A DNA stretch of 12,519 nucleotides from an uncultured Flavobacteriia bacterium (lineage in GTDB: Bacteria > Bacteroidota > Bacteroidia > Flavobacteriales_D > Crocinitomicaceae). The DNA lies in contig CAIYQV010000260.1 in assembly GCA_903928365.1 (NCBI GenBank), positions 1 to 12,519 of the forward strand, given 5' to 3'. The stretch's first letter is position 1. Each line of letters opens with the position of its first letter. Shown piece by piece: positions 7,169 through 12,519 of this stretch. The notes below the pieces were generated by a model, which did not search any database, was not told where the DNA came from, and saw only the letters and a program-made list of their open reading frames with translations. The position numbers and the translations under genes were made by a program.

Positions 7169-7639
7169 TTAGTTATTTGTTGGTGCTCCTGAATTGTTCA
7201 CAGGTGCTTGTCCTTCAGGTGCAGGAAGTACATTTCCTTTAATTCGAAGGATATTTGTGCTTGTTTTTGTAGTTGCATCAAACGAACCATTGATTGCATT
7301 GGATGTAATCGTTACGGATTTATTGATAGCACCCGGACGTTTTGTATCGTATTTCACCTTGATCACTCCTTTTGCTCCCGGAGCGATTGGTTCTTTTGGC
7401 CATTCAGGAACCGTACATCCGCAAGATCCTTTAGCATTCGAAATGATAAGTGGCTCATCACCCGTATTCTTGAATTCGAACTGACAAGATCCATCTTCGC
7501 CGTATTTGATCGTACCATAGTCGTGCGTTTCTTTAGCGAATTCGATTTTTGCTCCTTTTTCAATTGTTTGAGCAACAGCTTTTCCTGCAGAAACAACAGC
7601 TAACAGAGACAAAGCCAAAGAGAAGATTACTTTTTTCAT
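7169..7639 (-). CDS. DUF1573 secreted protein (156 aa)
   Basis: The first gene of a two-gene unit. The signal peptide spans residues 1-23 with likely cleavage after AVA. The DUF1573 domain shows FAKETHDYGTIKYG, KNTGDEPLIISNA, the Cys-x-Cys motif GSCGCTVPEWP (Cys73 and Cys75), PIAPGAKGVIKVKYDT and a closing VTITSNA. A low-complexity Pro/Asn tail (about 139-156) follows. The domain belongs to the immunoglobulin-like ASH group found in many Bacteroidota secreted proteins; its ligand is not known. The neighbouring 123-residue gene is a diverged paralogue, which suggests local duplication. The start at 7639 is the only Met that gives an intact signal peptide. Confidence 0.88.
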   Translation of the reverse strand: MKKVIFSLALSLLAVVSAGKAVAQTIEKGAKIEFAKETHDYGTIKYGEDGSCQFEFKNTGDEPLIISNAKGSCGCTVPEWPKEPIAPGAKGVIKVKYDTKRPGAINKSVTITSNAINGSFDATTKTSTNILRIKGNVLPAPEGQAPVNNSGAPTNN

Positions 7640-7661
7640 GGTTGAAATTTAATTAATGACT

Positions 7662-7693
7662 TAAAGGTATTTCAATTTACGTGCCAACGAAAA
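7662..7693 (-). promoter_or_regulatory. Possible promoter of the DUF1573 pair
   Basis: TACCTTTA (minus strand, 7662-7669) is one base off the TAnnTTTG -7 consensus. A TTTTCG element (7688-7693) lies 18 bases upstream. The predicted leader is about 15-20 bases. The 80-base gap to the previous gene's stop leaves room for an independent promoter. Confidence 0.4.
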
Positions 7694-7719
7694 CTTTTAA
7701 CACAACGTTAACAGCCAGA

Positions 7720-8301
7720 CTATGGCAACTGGATCGATTGCATCTTGTATTCGATGAATTGATCAAAATTCATGTCGAGATGCTTTAAGCGATCACGAAT
7801 TCCTGCCGCTTTGTCCTTCTCCATTTTTGGATTTTCTTGAAGAAGCATTGTATAGTACTTACGTACCTTCGAAGTATCTCTTGGCTGCATAAAAATATCA
7901 TAGGCACTCCCCTGACTTTCCAACACCAAGGCCCTGTTCACATATTTCGGAAATTTATCGAGCAAGGTATCCGCATATTGAACTGCACGCTGATGAATAT
8001 TCATACCCGAATACTTCATATGTACCTTATCCAGACATTCTGCCGAATACGTGTCCTCGGGATAATTATGGTAATAATCCAGCAATCGGTTGATCAATTC
8101 AAAATGCGTCAAATTAGGAATCTGTTTGATCTCATGAATGTTTACTTGCAGCCCCTTCAAAGAATCTTCCATTTCTTTAATTCGAGACTTCAAAGATTCT
8201 CTGGTCGGTTTGTTTGAAGTTGTTTCAGAACTTCTGCAAGAACTTAGAAACATTAGAACCAAGCTTGAACCTATCAATATGACATACTTATAAGCACTCA
8301 T
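7720..8301 (-). CDS. TPR-like lipoprotein (193 aa)
   Basis: A type II signal peptide ends in LSSC with the lipidated Cys at residue 22. A probable coiled-coil helix (about 33-60, rich in Lys/Glu/Leu) follows. Residues 65-160 are helical repeats of the tetratricopeptide type found in BamD- or YbgF-like proteins: 'LLDYYHNYPEDTYSAECL', then 'AVQYADTLLDKFPKYVNRA', then 'YYTMLLQENPK'. Such proteins usually act as scaffolds in the cell envelope; the partner is unknown. The ATG directly follows the def stop codon (TAAATG), so the gene is translationally close to def and likely in the same transcript. I do not recognise a named orthologue. Confidence 0.75.
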   Translation of the reverse strand: MSAYKYVILIGSSLVLMFLSSCRSSETTSNKPTRESLKSRIKEMEDSLKGLQVNIHEIKQIPNLTHFELINRLLDYYHNYPEDTYSAECLDKVHMKYSGMNIHQRAVQYADTLLDKFPKYVNRALVLESQGSAYDIFMQPRDTSKVRKYYTMLLQENPKMEKDKAAGIRDRLKHLDMNFDQFIEYKMQSIQLP

Positions 8302-8901
8302 TTATCTGGATTTTTTAGTTGCAGGGAACTTCATTTTGTAATCTACTTTTATATCCCCTTTAGAAATGTTCTGTAGCCTTTTTGTCAACAAGCGTCTTTT
8401 CAAAGGAGAAAGATGGTCTGTAAAAAGAATGCCATCCACATGGTCGTACTCATGTTGAATGATTCTTGCTGCGTATCCCTCATATACCTCTTCCTGAAAA
8501 TTGAACTGCTCATCGTAATACGAGATGTGCACCTTCTCTTTACGAAATACTTCTTCACGGATCTTAGGTATCGAAAGGCAACCTTCATGAAATCCCCATT
8601 CTTCGCCCTCTTCCTCTTCTATCACGGGATTAATGAAAACTTTTTTGAAATTTTCAATCCCTGCAGCCTTCGGATCCGGTTCTTCCTCTTCTTCCTCATC
8701 ATCGGCAAATGGCGAACCATCCACAATAAATAAACGGATGGATTGACCAATCTGAGGAGCTGCAAGCCCTACTCCCTGAGCGGCATACATTGTTTCGTAC
8801 ATGTCAGAAATCAGCTGCTTCAGTCCTGGAAAATCCTGATCAATCTCCTCTGCCTCTTTCTTCAGCACGGGATCTCCATAAGCTACAATTGGTAGAATCA
8901 T
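8302..8901 (-). CDS. def: Peptide deformylase
   Basis: The 199-residue enzyme removes the formyl group from the N-terminal methionine of new proteins. All three metal-site motifs are present: GVGLAAPQ (43-50), EGCLS (106-110, Cys108 as metal ligand) and QHEYDH (149-154, His150 and His154 as ligands, Glu151 catalytic). An acidic insertion of seven to eight Asp/Glu residues (67-74) lies between the first two motifs, at the site where Bacteroidota deformylases are often longer than the E. coli enzyme. The start at 8901 gives the standard MILPIVAYGDPVL opening. It lies 51 bases downstream of ruvX and has its own -7 box, so it may be transcribed both with ruvX and alone. The lipoprotein gene follows without a gap. 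Confidence 0.97.
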   Translation of the reverse strand: MILPIVAYGDPVLKKEAEEIDQDFPGLKQLISDMYETMYAAQGVGLAAPQIGQSIRLFIVDGSPFADDEEEEEEPDPKAAGIENFKKVFINPVIEEEEGEEWGFHEGCLSIPKIREEVFRKEKVHISYYDEQFNFQEEVYEGYAARIIQHEYDHVDGILFTDHLSPLKRRLLTKRLQNISKGDIKVDYKMKFPATKKSR

Positions 8902-8917
8902 TCGTTTTAGTTTGCCA

Positions 8918-8925
8918 CAAAATTA
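8918..8925 (-). promoter_or_regulatory. -7 promoter box upstream of def (TAATTTTG)
   Basis: Read on the minus strand this is a full match to TAnnTTTG, 16 bases before the def ATG. It sits in the 51-base gap after ruvX. No clear -33 TTG element is visible, so promoter strength is uncertain. Confidence 0.4.
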
Positions 8926-8952
8926 ACGTATTCACTTAAAGTCAGAGAACAC

Positions 8953-9384
8953 TTAACTTTTTTTAGTGGTTGACAGATGCTCTAAATAAGATTGCAAAAG
9001 AATGGCTGCACTCACTTTATCGATCAGGCCTTTATCCTTTCGCTTTTCTTTCTTCAAACCACCAGAAATGATCGCCATAGAAGCCATTTTGGAAGTAAAT
9101 CGTTCGTCATACAAACAGATCGTTAGATCCGGAAACTGCTTTTCTAATGCTTCTTTCAGCAAATAAACATTCTGTGTAACGTGTGAGTCGCTTCCATCCA
9201 GTCGCTTAGGCTCTCCAATTACAATGGTATGGACCTTTTCCTTTAAGACAATGGCAGAAAGAAACCCATTAAGACGGGATGAATCAATCGTGTCCAACGG
9301 AGAAGCGATCATACACAGGTCATCGGTCATTGCAACGCCTGTTCTTTTCAAACCAAAATCAAGTGCGAGGATCTTTCCTTTCAT
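8953..9384 (-). CDS. ruvX: YqgF/RuvX family RNase H-fold nuclease (putative pre-16S rRNA nuclease or Holliday junction resolvase)
   Basis: The 143-residue protein opens with KILALDFGLKRTGVA, the first strand of the YqgF fold with Asp9 as the first catalytic acid. IGEPKRLDGSDS (57-67) corresponds to the usual 'G.P...DGS' loop. YDERFTS (92-98, Glu94) and IDKVSAAILLQ (121-131, Asp122) supply the remaining conserved acids. E. coli YqgF works in 5' maturation of 16S rRNA, while related proteins were annotated as Holliday junction resolvases; the sequence cannot decide between the two. The start at 9384 is chosen because the longer frame (to 9510) would overlap dapD and add an unrelated sequence, and because a perfect -7 box lies 5 bases upstream. 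It is divergent from dapD and the first gene before def. Confidence 0.93.
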   Translation of the reverse strand: MKGKILALDFGLKRTGVAMTDDLCMIASPLDTIDSSRLNGFLSAIVLKEKVHTIVIGEPKRLDGSDSHVTQNVYLLKEALEKQFPDLTICLYDERFTSKMASMAIISGGLKKEKRKDKGLIDKVSAAILLQSYLEHLSTTKKS

Positions 9385-9389
9385 GACCA

Positions 9390-9397
9390 CAAAGATA
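9390..9397 (-). promoter_or_regulatory. -7 promoter box of ruvX (TATCTTTG)
   Basis: A perfect TAnnTTTG match on the minus strand ending 5 bases before the ruvX ATG, the same distance as at the SirB1-like gene. It predicts a leaderless or nearly leaderless transcript. No good -33 element is evident. Confidence 0.5.
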
Positions 9398-9425
9398 CAA
9401 AGCCTTTCAGAAACGCTCAGTTCGC

Positions 9426-9433
9426 TATATTTG
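9426..9433 (+). promoter_or_regulatory. -7 promoter box of dapD (TATATTTG)
   Basis: A perfect TAnnTTTG match on the plus strand, 15 bases before the dapD ATG, with a possible -33 element TTTC at 9405-9408 (spacer 17). The region overlaps the upstream DNA of the divergent ruvX promoter. The predicted leader is about ten bases and A-rich, with no Shine-Dalgarno sequence. Confidence 0.6.
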
Positions 9434-9448
9434 CCAAAAAAAAACACG

Positions 9449-10258
9449 ATGAGACCCATTATTGAAGCCGCCTGGGAAAACAGAGCACTTTTACAACAAT
9501 CAGAAACCATTCAAGCGATCGAACAGGTAATCGAAGAGCTAGACAAAGGAAGATTGAGGGTTGCTGAACCGGGAGAGAATGGCGAATGGATCGTCAATGA
9601 ATGGGTAAAGAAAGCTGTGGTCATGTACTTTCCGATTCGAAAAATGGAAACCATCGAAGTCGGACCATTTGAGTTTCATGATAAAATGGCATTGAAACGC
9701 AATTACAGTGAATTAGGAGTGCGAGTTGTTCCCCACGCAGTGGCACGATATGGAGCTTTTGTCGCGCCTGGAGTGATCATGATGCCTTCTTACGTAAATA
9801 TCGGTGCGTATGTGGATAGCGGCACAATGGTCGATACGTGGGCAACCGTAGGTTCCTGTGCACAGATCGGCAAGAACGTTCATTTGAGCGGCGGTGTAGG
9901 CATTGGAGGCGTACTCGAACCTCTTCAGGCAGCTCCGGTAATCATCGAAGACGATGCTTTTATTGGTTCACGCTGTATTGTCGTAGAAGGCGTTAGAGTC
10001 GGTAAAGAAGCGGTTCTGGGCGCAAATGTTGTTCTTACAAAATCCACTAAGATCATTGATGTGACGGGATCTGAACCCGTTGAACACCGTGGGTATGTTC
10101 CAGAAAGAAGCGTGGTCATACCAGGATCTTATACGAAGTCTTTTCCTGCAGGCGACTTTCAAGTACCCTGTGCACTGATCATTGGACAGCGCAAAGCATC
10201 TACTGACCTCAAAACGTCCTTGAACGACGCGTTAAGAGAGCACAACGTAGCCGTATAA
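9449..10258 (+). CDS. dapD: 2,3,4,5-tetrahydropyridine-2,6-dicarboxylate N-succinyltransferase
   Basis: The 269-residue protein transfers succinyl from succinyl-CoA to tetrahydrodipicolinate in the succinylase branch of lysine and meso-diaminopimelate synthesis. Its length equals that of typical DapD. The N-terminal helical domain (1-95) is followed by left-handed beta-helix hexapeptide repeats. The segment MPSYVNIGAYVDSGTMVDTW and the following GSCAQIGKNVHLSGGVGIGG are almost identical to E. coli DapD. The C-terminus shows GYVPERSVVIPGSYTKSFPAG, as in the family. The ATG at 9449 is chosen because the frame upstream (from 9224) lies inside ruvX on the other strand and because a promoter box lies 15 bases before this ATG. 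It looks monocistronic, with a weak hairpin after the stop. Confidence 0.97.
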   Translation: MRPIIEAAWENRALLQQSETIQAIEQVIEELDKGRLRVAEPGENGEWIVNEWVKKAVVMYFPIRKMETIEVGPFEFHDKMALKRNYSELGVRVVPHAVARYGAFVAPGVIMMPSYVNIGAYVDSGTMVDTWATVGSCAQIGKNVHLSGGVGIGGVLEPLQAAPVIIEDDAFIGSRCIVVEGVRVGKEAVLGANVVLTKSTKIIDVTGSEPVEHRGYVPERSVVIPGSYTKSFPAGDFQVPCALIIGQRKASTDLKTSLNDALREHNVAV

Positions 10259-10263
10259 CCCCA

Positions 10264-10281
10264 AAAATTCTATCGAATTTT
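10264..10281 (+). terminator. Weak AT-rich hairpin after dapD
   Basis: AAAATTC and GAATTTT form a 7-bp stem around a TATC loop, five bases after the dapD stop. It has only one G-C pair and the T-run (CTTTTTT) lies about 15 bases further on, so termination here is only plausible. Confidence 0.3.
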
Positions 10282-10335
10282 AGCATTCCTTAACTTTTTT
10301 ACACCTGTTTTAAACAACCATTTAAAATGCTTGTA

Positions 10336-10343
10336 TAAATTTG
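10336..10343 (+). promoter_or_regulatory. -7 promoter box of the efflux operon (TAAATTTG)
   Basis: A perfect TAnnTTTG match 21 bases before the ATG at 10365. The TTG inside the box (10341) is in frame with the regulator gene but should not be its start, as it lies within the promoter. No clear -33 element and no long operator palindrome was found nearby. Confidence 0.5.
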
Positions 10344-10364
10344 CAGCGTCAATGGCAAAAACAG

Positions 10365-10976
10365 ATGAAAAAAGATTCTTCCACTGAGGAAAAAATACGC
10401 CAAGCAGCACGACAGGTTTTTCTCGCCAAAGGATTTGCCGGTTGCACTTCCAGAGAGATCGCAGAGGTCGCAGGTGAAAATGTGGCTTTGGTTAATTACT
10501 ATTTCAGATCAAAAGGACAACTTTATAAATTGATCTTCGAGGATGCACTTGAAGATTTCGTCAACTCTATGGTCGTGGTTTTCGGTTCGGACAAAAGTTT
10601 GAAAGAAAAAATGACCATTTTCATTGAGAAAGAATATGCCTTTCTCGCTAAACATCCTGAAATTCCGGCATTTCTATTAAATGAAATGAATCGGGAAGAC
10701 GGTTGTTCGATCCATTCGAACGTACATTTTGAAAAGATTGCAGCTACCGGAGTTTTTGAGCAGTGCATCAAAGCGCAACAGGAAGGTTCCATGCGTCCAA
10801 TCGACCTACGCAGCATACCGTTGCTGATCATGTCGAACTGTCATTATCCGATCATGGCAAAAAACCTCATCATGCATCTCCAGGGGATGAATGACAACGA
10901 ATATGAAGAAAATCTCAAGCAACATAGGGAACATGTTTCTCAGATGCTTGTTAATTATTTATTTCCAGAAAAATAA
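10365..10976 (+). CDS. TetR/AcrR family transcriptional regulator
   Basis: The 203-residue protein starts with a TetR_N domain: TEEKIRQAARQVFLAKGFAGCTSREIAE (residues 7-34) followed by NVALVNYYFRSKGQLYKLIFEDAL (39-62), with the helix-turn-helix at roughly 27-50. The C-terminal helical domain (about 65-200) would bind an unknown small ligand. The start at 10365 is preferred to the upstream TTG (10341) because that lies in the -7 box. It is followed after only 7 bases by a TolC-family gene and then an adaptor gene, so it most likely represses or tunes this efflux operon, including itself. That role is inferred from gene order; the ligand is unknown. Confidence 0.92.
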   Translation: MKKDSSTEEKIRQAARQVFLAKGFAGCTSREIAEVAGENVALVNYYFRSKGQLYKLIFEDALEDFVNSMVVVFGSDKSLKEKMTIFIEKEYAFLAKHPEIPAFLLNEMNREDGCSIHSNVHFEKIAATGVFEQCIKAQQEGSMRPIDLRSIPLLIMSNCHYPIMAKNLIMHLQGMNDNEYEENLKQHREHVSQMLVNYLFPEK

Positions 10977-10983
10977 CTTTTAC

Positions 10984-12291
10984 ATGAACCTCAGATCAAC
11001 ATGCGTTCAACTGTTACTGACCCTATGCAGTACAGGCGTTCTCAAAGCTCAAAAACTGGATCTCAACGCTTGCCTTCAGATGGCCGACACTGCAAATATT
11101 ACCCTACGCAACGCGCAACTGGACATTGAGATTAACGGAAAAAATCGTTCAGCTTATCTTTCAGCGAGACTTCCTCAATTAACGTTTAGCGGAGATTACA
11201 AATACAACGCTATCATCCCCGGACAGGTGGTACCAGCAGCTTTTTTCGGCGGAACCCCCGGAACCTTCTCAACAGTGCAATTCGGGGTGCCTTACAACCT
11301 TAGCAGCACCGTTCAGCTAACACAAATTCTATTCAATCCACAACTTGAATACGGCCTGGCAGCGTTGCGCATCAATTCTGAAATCGTTGATATACAGGAG
11401 AAATTGGCTACACAGGATGTGAAGTATCAGGTGGCATCTACTTTTTTCAATCTGCAAGCGATCAAAAAGCAGCTGATCTATGTGGATGGCAATATCAAAA
11501 ACATGAACAAACTGCTACTCAATATGGAATCGATGGTCAAACAAGGGCTGGTTATTCAAACAGAACTTGACAAACTGACAATCAGTCGACTCACACTATC
11601 AAATACGGCTACTTCGCTCAAAGCTACTCATGACCAGCTCGAAACGCTTCTAAAAATTCTAATTGGTGTGGATCCTCAGAGTCAAGTTGAACTGTTGGCA
11701 GATGAAACAGTCGAACAGTCACTTTTGGTGGACAATAGTGCCATAACATATCCCGAAATTGAGTTACTCACGGCGCAGCAAAAAATGAATGCAGAGGAAC
11801 ACAAAGGAAATAACATGGCTTATCTACCCAGCCTATCTCTGTACGCTGCTTACAACTACAATTACAACATGAAACCTGAGGATGATTTCCGTAAAGGAAT
11901 CGAAGGTGCATTCATTGGATTACGAGTGGACTGGAAACTTTTTGATGGACTTGAGAAAGTACACAAGCAAAAAGTAAATGTGTTGAATGCAGAAAAATTG
12001 AGCAATCAAAAAGATCTTATCAATCAACAACTGGAATTGAAAGCAGCCAATGCCAAGCGTCAGATCGAAGTTCAAACCAATTCTTTGGCGCTGGCAAAAG
12101 AGCAATTGAAACTCGCACAAAACATCTATGATCATTCGGCTGCCAAACTTTCTTTAGGAACCATCAGTTCGAACGACCTTATCACTGCAGACAACGGTTT
12201 GCAACAGGCTCAAACCAATGTAGTTGCCGCCTACATTCAACTCAGACAAGCAGAAGTAGAATACCTGAGATCCATCGGAAGTATTAAGTAA
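10984..12291 (+). CDS. TolC family outer-membrane efflux protein
   Basis: The 435-residue protein has a signal peptide (1-22, cleavage probably after LKA) and then KLDLNACLQMADTANITLRNAQ, the usual first helix of outer membrane factor repeats. The segment with PGQVVPAAFFGGTPGTF (79-95), followed by VQFGVPYNLSSTVQLTQILF, matches Bacteroidota outer membrane channels that pair with RND pumps. Long Gln/Leu/Lys-rich alpha helices (about 130-260 and 350-430) would form the periplasmic tunnel. The family acts as the exit duct of tripartite pumps. The ATG at 10984 is chosen because it starts the signal peptide; the frame upstream of it overlaps the regulator gene. The adaptor gene follows after 20 bases. 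Confidence 0.93.
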   Translation: MNLRSTCVQLLLTLCSTGVLKAQKLDLNACLQMADTANITLRNAQLDIEINGKNRSAYLSARLPQLTFSGDYKYNAIIPGQVVPAAFFGGTPGTFSTVQFGVPYNLSSTVQLTQILFNPQLEYGLAALRINSEIVDIQEKLATQDVKYQVASTFFNLQAIKKQLIYVDGNIKNMNKLLLNMESMVKQGLVIQTELDKLTISRLTLSNTATSLKATHDQLETLLKILIGVDPQSQVELLADETVEQSLLVDNSAITYPEIELLTAQQKMNAEEHKGNNMAYLPSLSLYAAYNYNYNMKPEDDFRKGIEGAFIGLRVDWKLFDGLEKVHKQKVNVLNAEKLSNQKDLINQQLELKAANAKRQIEVQTNSLALAKEQLKLAQNIYDHSAAKLSLGTISSNDLITADNGLQQAQTNVVAAYIQLRQAEVEYLRSIGSIK

Positions 12292-12311
12292 TTGATATAA
12301 ATAACACACAC

Positions 12312-12519
12312 ATGAACAAAAAGAACATCATCCTGATCATCCTTGCCATTGGATTGATCGCCCTTACTGTTTTGAAATTGAAGTCCAACAAGGAAAAAGC
12401 AGCTGAAAAAATTTACATTCACGACACCGAGGCTCCCATCCTTGTTGAAACCACCCAAGCAGAAACACACACCTTTGCAAGTGCCTTTAATTACCTTGGA
12501 AGTTTTGAACCATTCAGAC
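12312..12519 (+). CDS. RND efflux periplasmic adaptor (MFP/HlyD family), N-terminal part
   Basis: The frame runs from the ATG at 12312 to the window end (69 codons seen), so the gene is cut. It starts with two Lys and a single hydrophobic segment (about residues 6-22) that could be a signal anchor. A charged linker follows, and then 'PILVETTQAETHTF' leading to 'YLGSFEPF', the beginning typical of membrane fusion proteins just before the first beta barrel. Position directly after a TolC-type gene and a TetR gene supports the call. An RND transporter gene is expected downstream but is not visible. Confidence 0.82.
   Translation, partial: MNKKNIILIILAIGLIALTVLKLKSNKEKAAEKIYIHDTEAPILVETTQAETHTFASAFNYLGSFEPFR

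Noticed and set aside
8680..8702. GAA/GAT-rich run in def as a microsatellite
   Set aside because: It encodes the acidic insertion common in Bacteroidota deformylases and is an imperfect mix of codons.
9224..9448. Upstream extension of dapD and the matching extension of ruvX to 9510
   Set aside because: The extensions overlap each other's genes on opposite strands and lack family similarity; promoter boxes fit the internal starts at 9449 and 9384.
10341..10364. TTG start codon for the TetR gene
   Set aside because: The TTG is part of the -7 promoter box, so it is unlikely to be in the mRNA; ATG at 10365 gives a normal TetR N-terminus.
1..12519. A defence system, mobile element or CRISPR array
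   Set aside because: No transposase, integrase, nuclease-helicase cassette, direct repeats with spacers or tRNA-associated attachment site was seen; the genes are mainly housekeeping, envelope and efflux genes.

Overview
This window looks like a core chromosomal segment of a Bacteroidota bacterium, most likely of the Flavobacteriales. The evidence is moderately AT-rich DNA, starts without a recognisable Shine-Dalgarno sequence, and several upstream boxes of the Bacteroidota -7 type (TAnnTTTG). Characteristic families also point that way: two DUF1573 secreted proteins, a small Bacteroidota-type lipoprotein, and a TetR-TolC-adaptor efflux cluster. I see no insertion sequence, phage gene, tRNA, rRNA or CRISPR array.

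Layout. Positions 1-888 (+) hold the C-terminal part of a patatin-like lipase cut by the window edge. It converges on a small lipoprotein gene (900-1211, -). The 257-base gap at 1212-1468 contains a strong hairpin terminator that belongs to no visible gene, plus a palindromic patch. Next is a SirB1-like transglutaminase-fold protein (1469-2344, +), whose stop codon abuts the stop of a very large dnaE gene (2345-6709, -). That gene encodes a DNA polymerase III alpha subunit with a DnaQ-type proofreading exonuclease fused to its N-terminus. Two tandem DUF1573 genes follow (6795-7639, -). Then comes a minus-strand cluster of ruvX (8953-9384), def (8302-8901) and a TPR-like lipoprotein (7720-8301). 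dapD (9449-10258, +) diverges from ruvX. A TetR regulator (10365-10976), a TolC-family outer-membrane channel (10984-12291) and the start of an RND/MFP adaptor (12312 to the window end) form the last operon.

How the genes fit together. Most are housekeeping: replication (dnaE), N-terminal formyl removal (def), YqgF/RuvX nuclease-fold function, and lysine/meso-diaminopimelate synthesis (dapD). The end of the window is an efflux operon, probably controlled by its own TetR protein, with an inner-membrane pump expected just beyond the edge.

No clearly new multi-gene system is visible. The most notable points are the exonuclease-polymerase fusion with its degenerate PHP metal site, the orphan UUCG-loop terminator that may end a small RNA, and two genes (the SirB1-like gene and ruvX) whose promoter boxes sit exactly 5 nt from the start codon, which predicts leaderless mRNAs.
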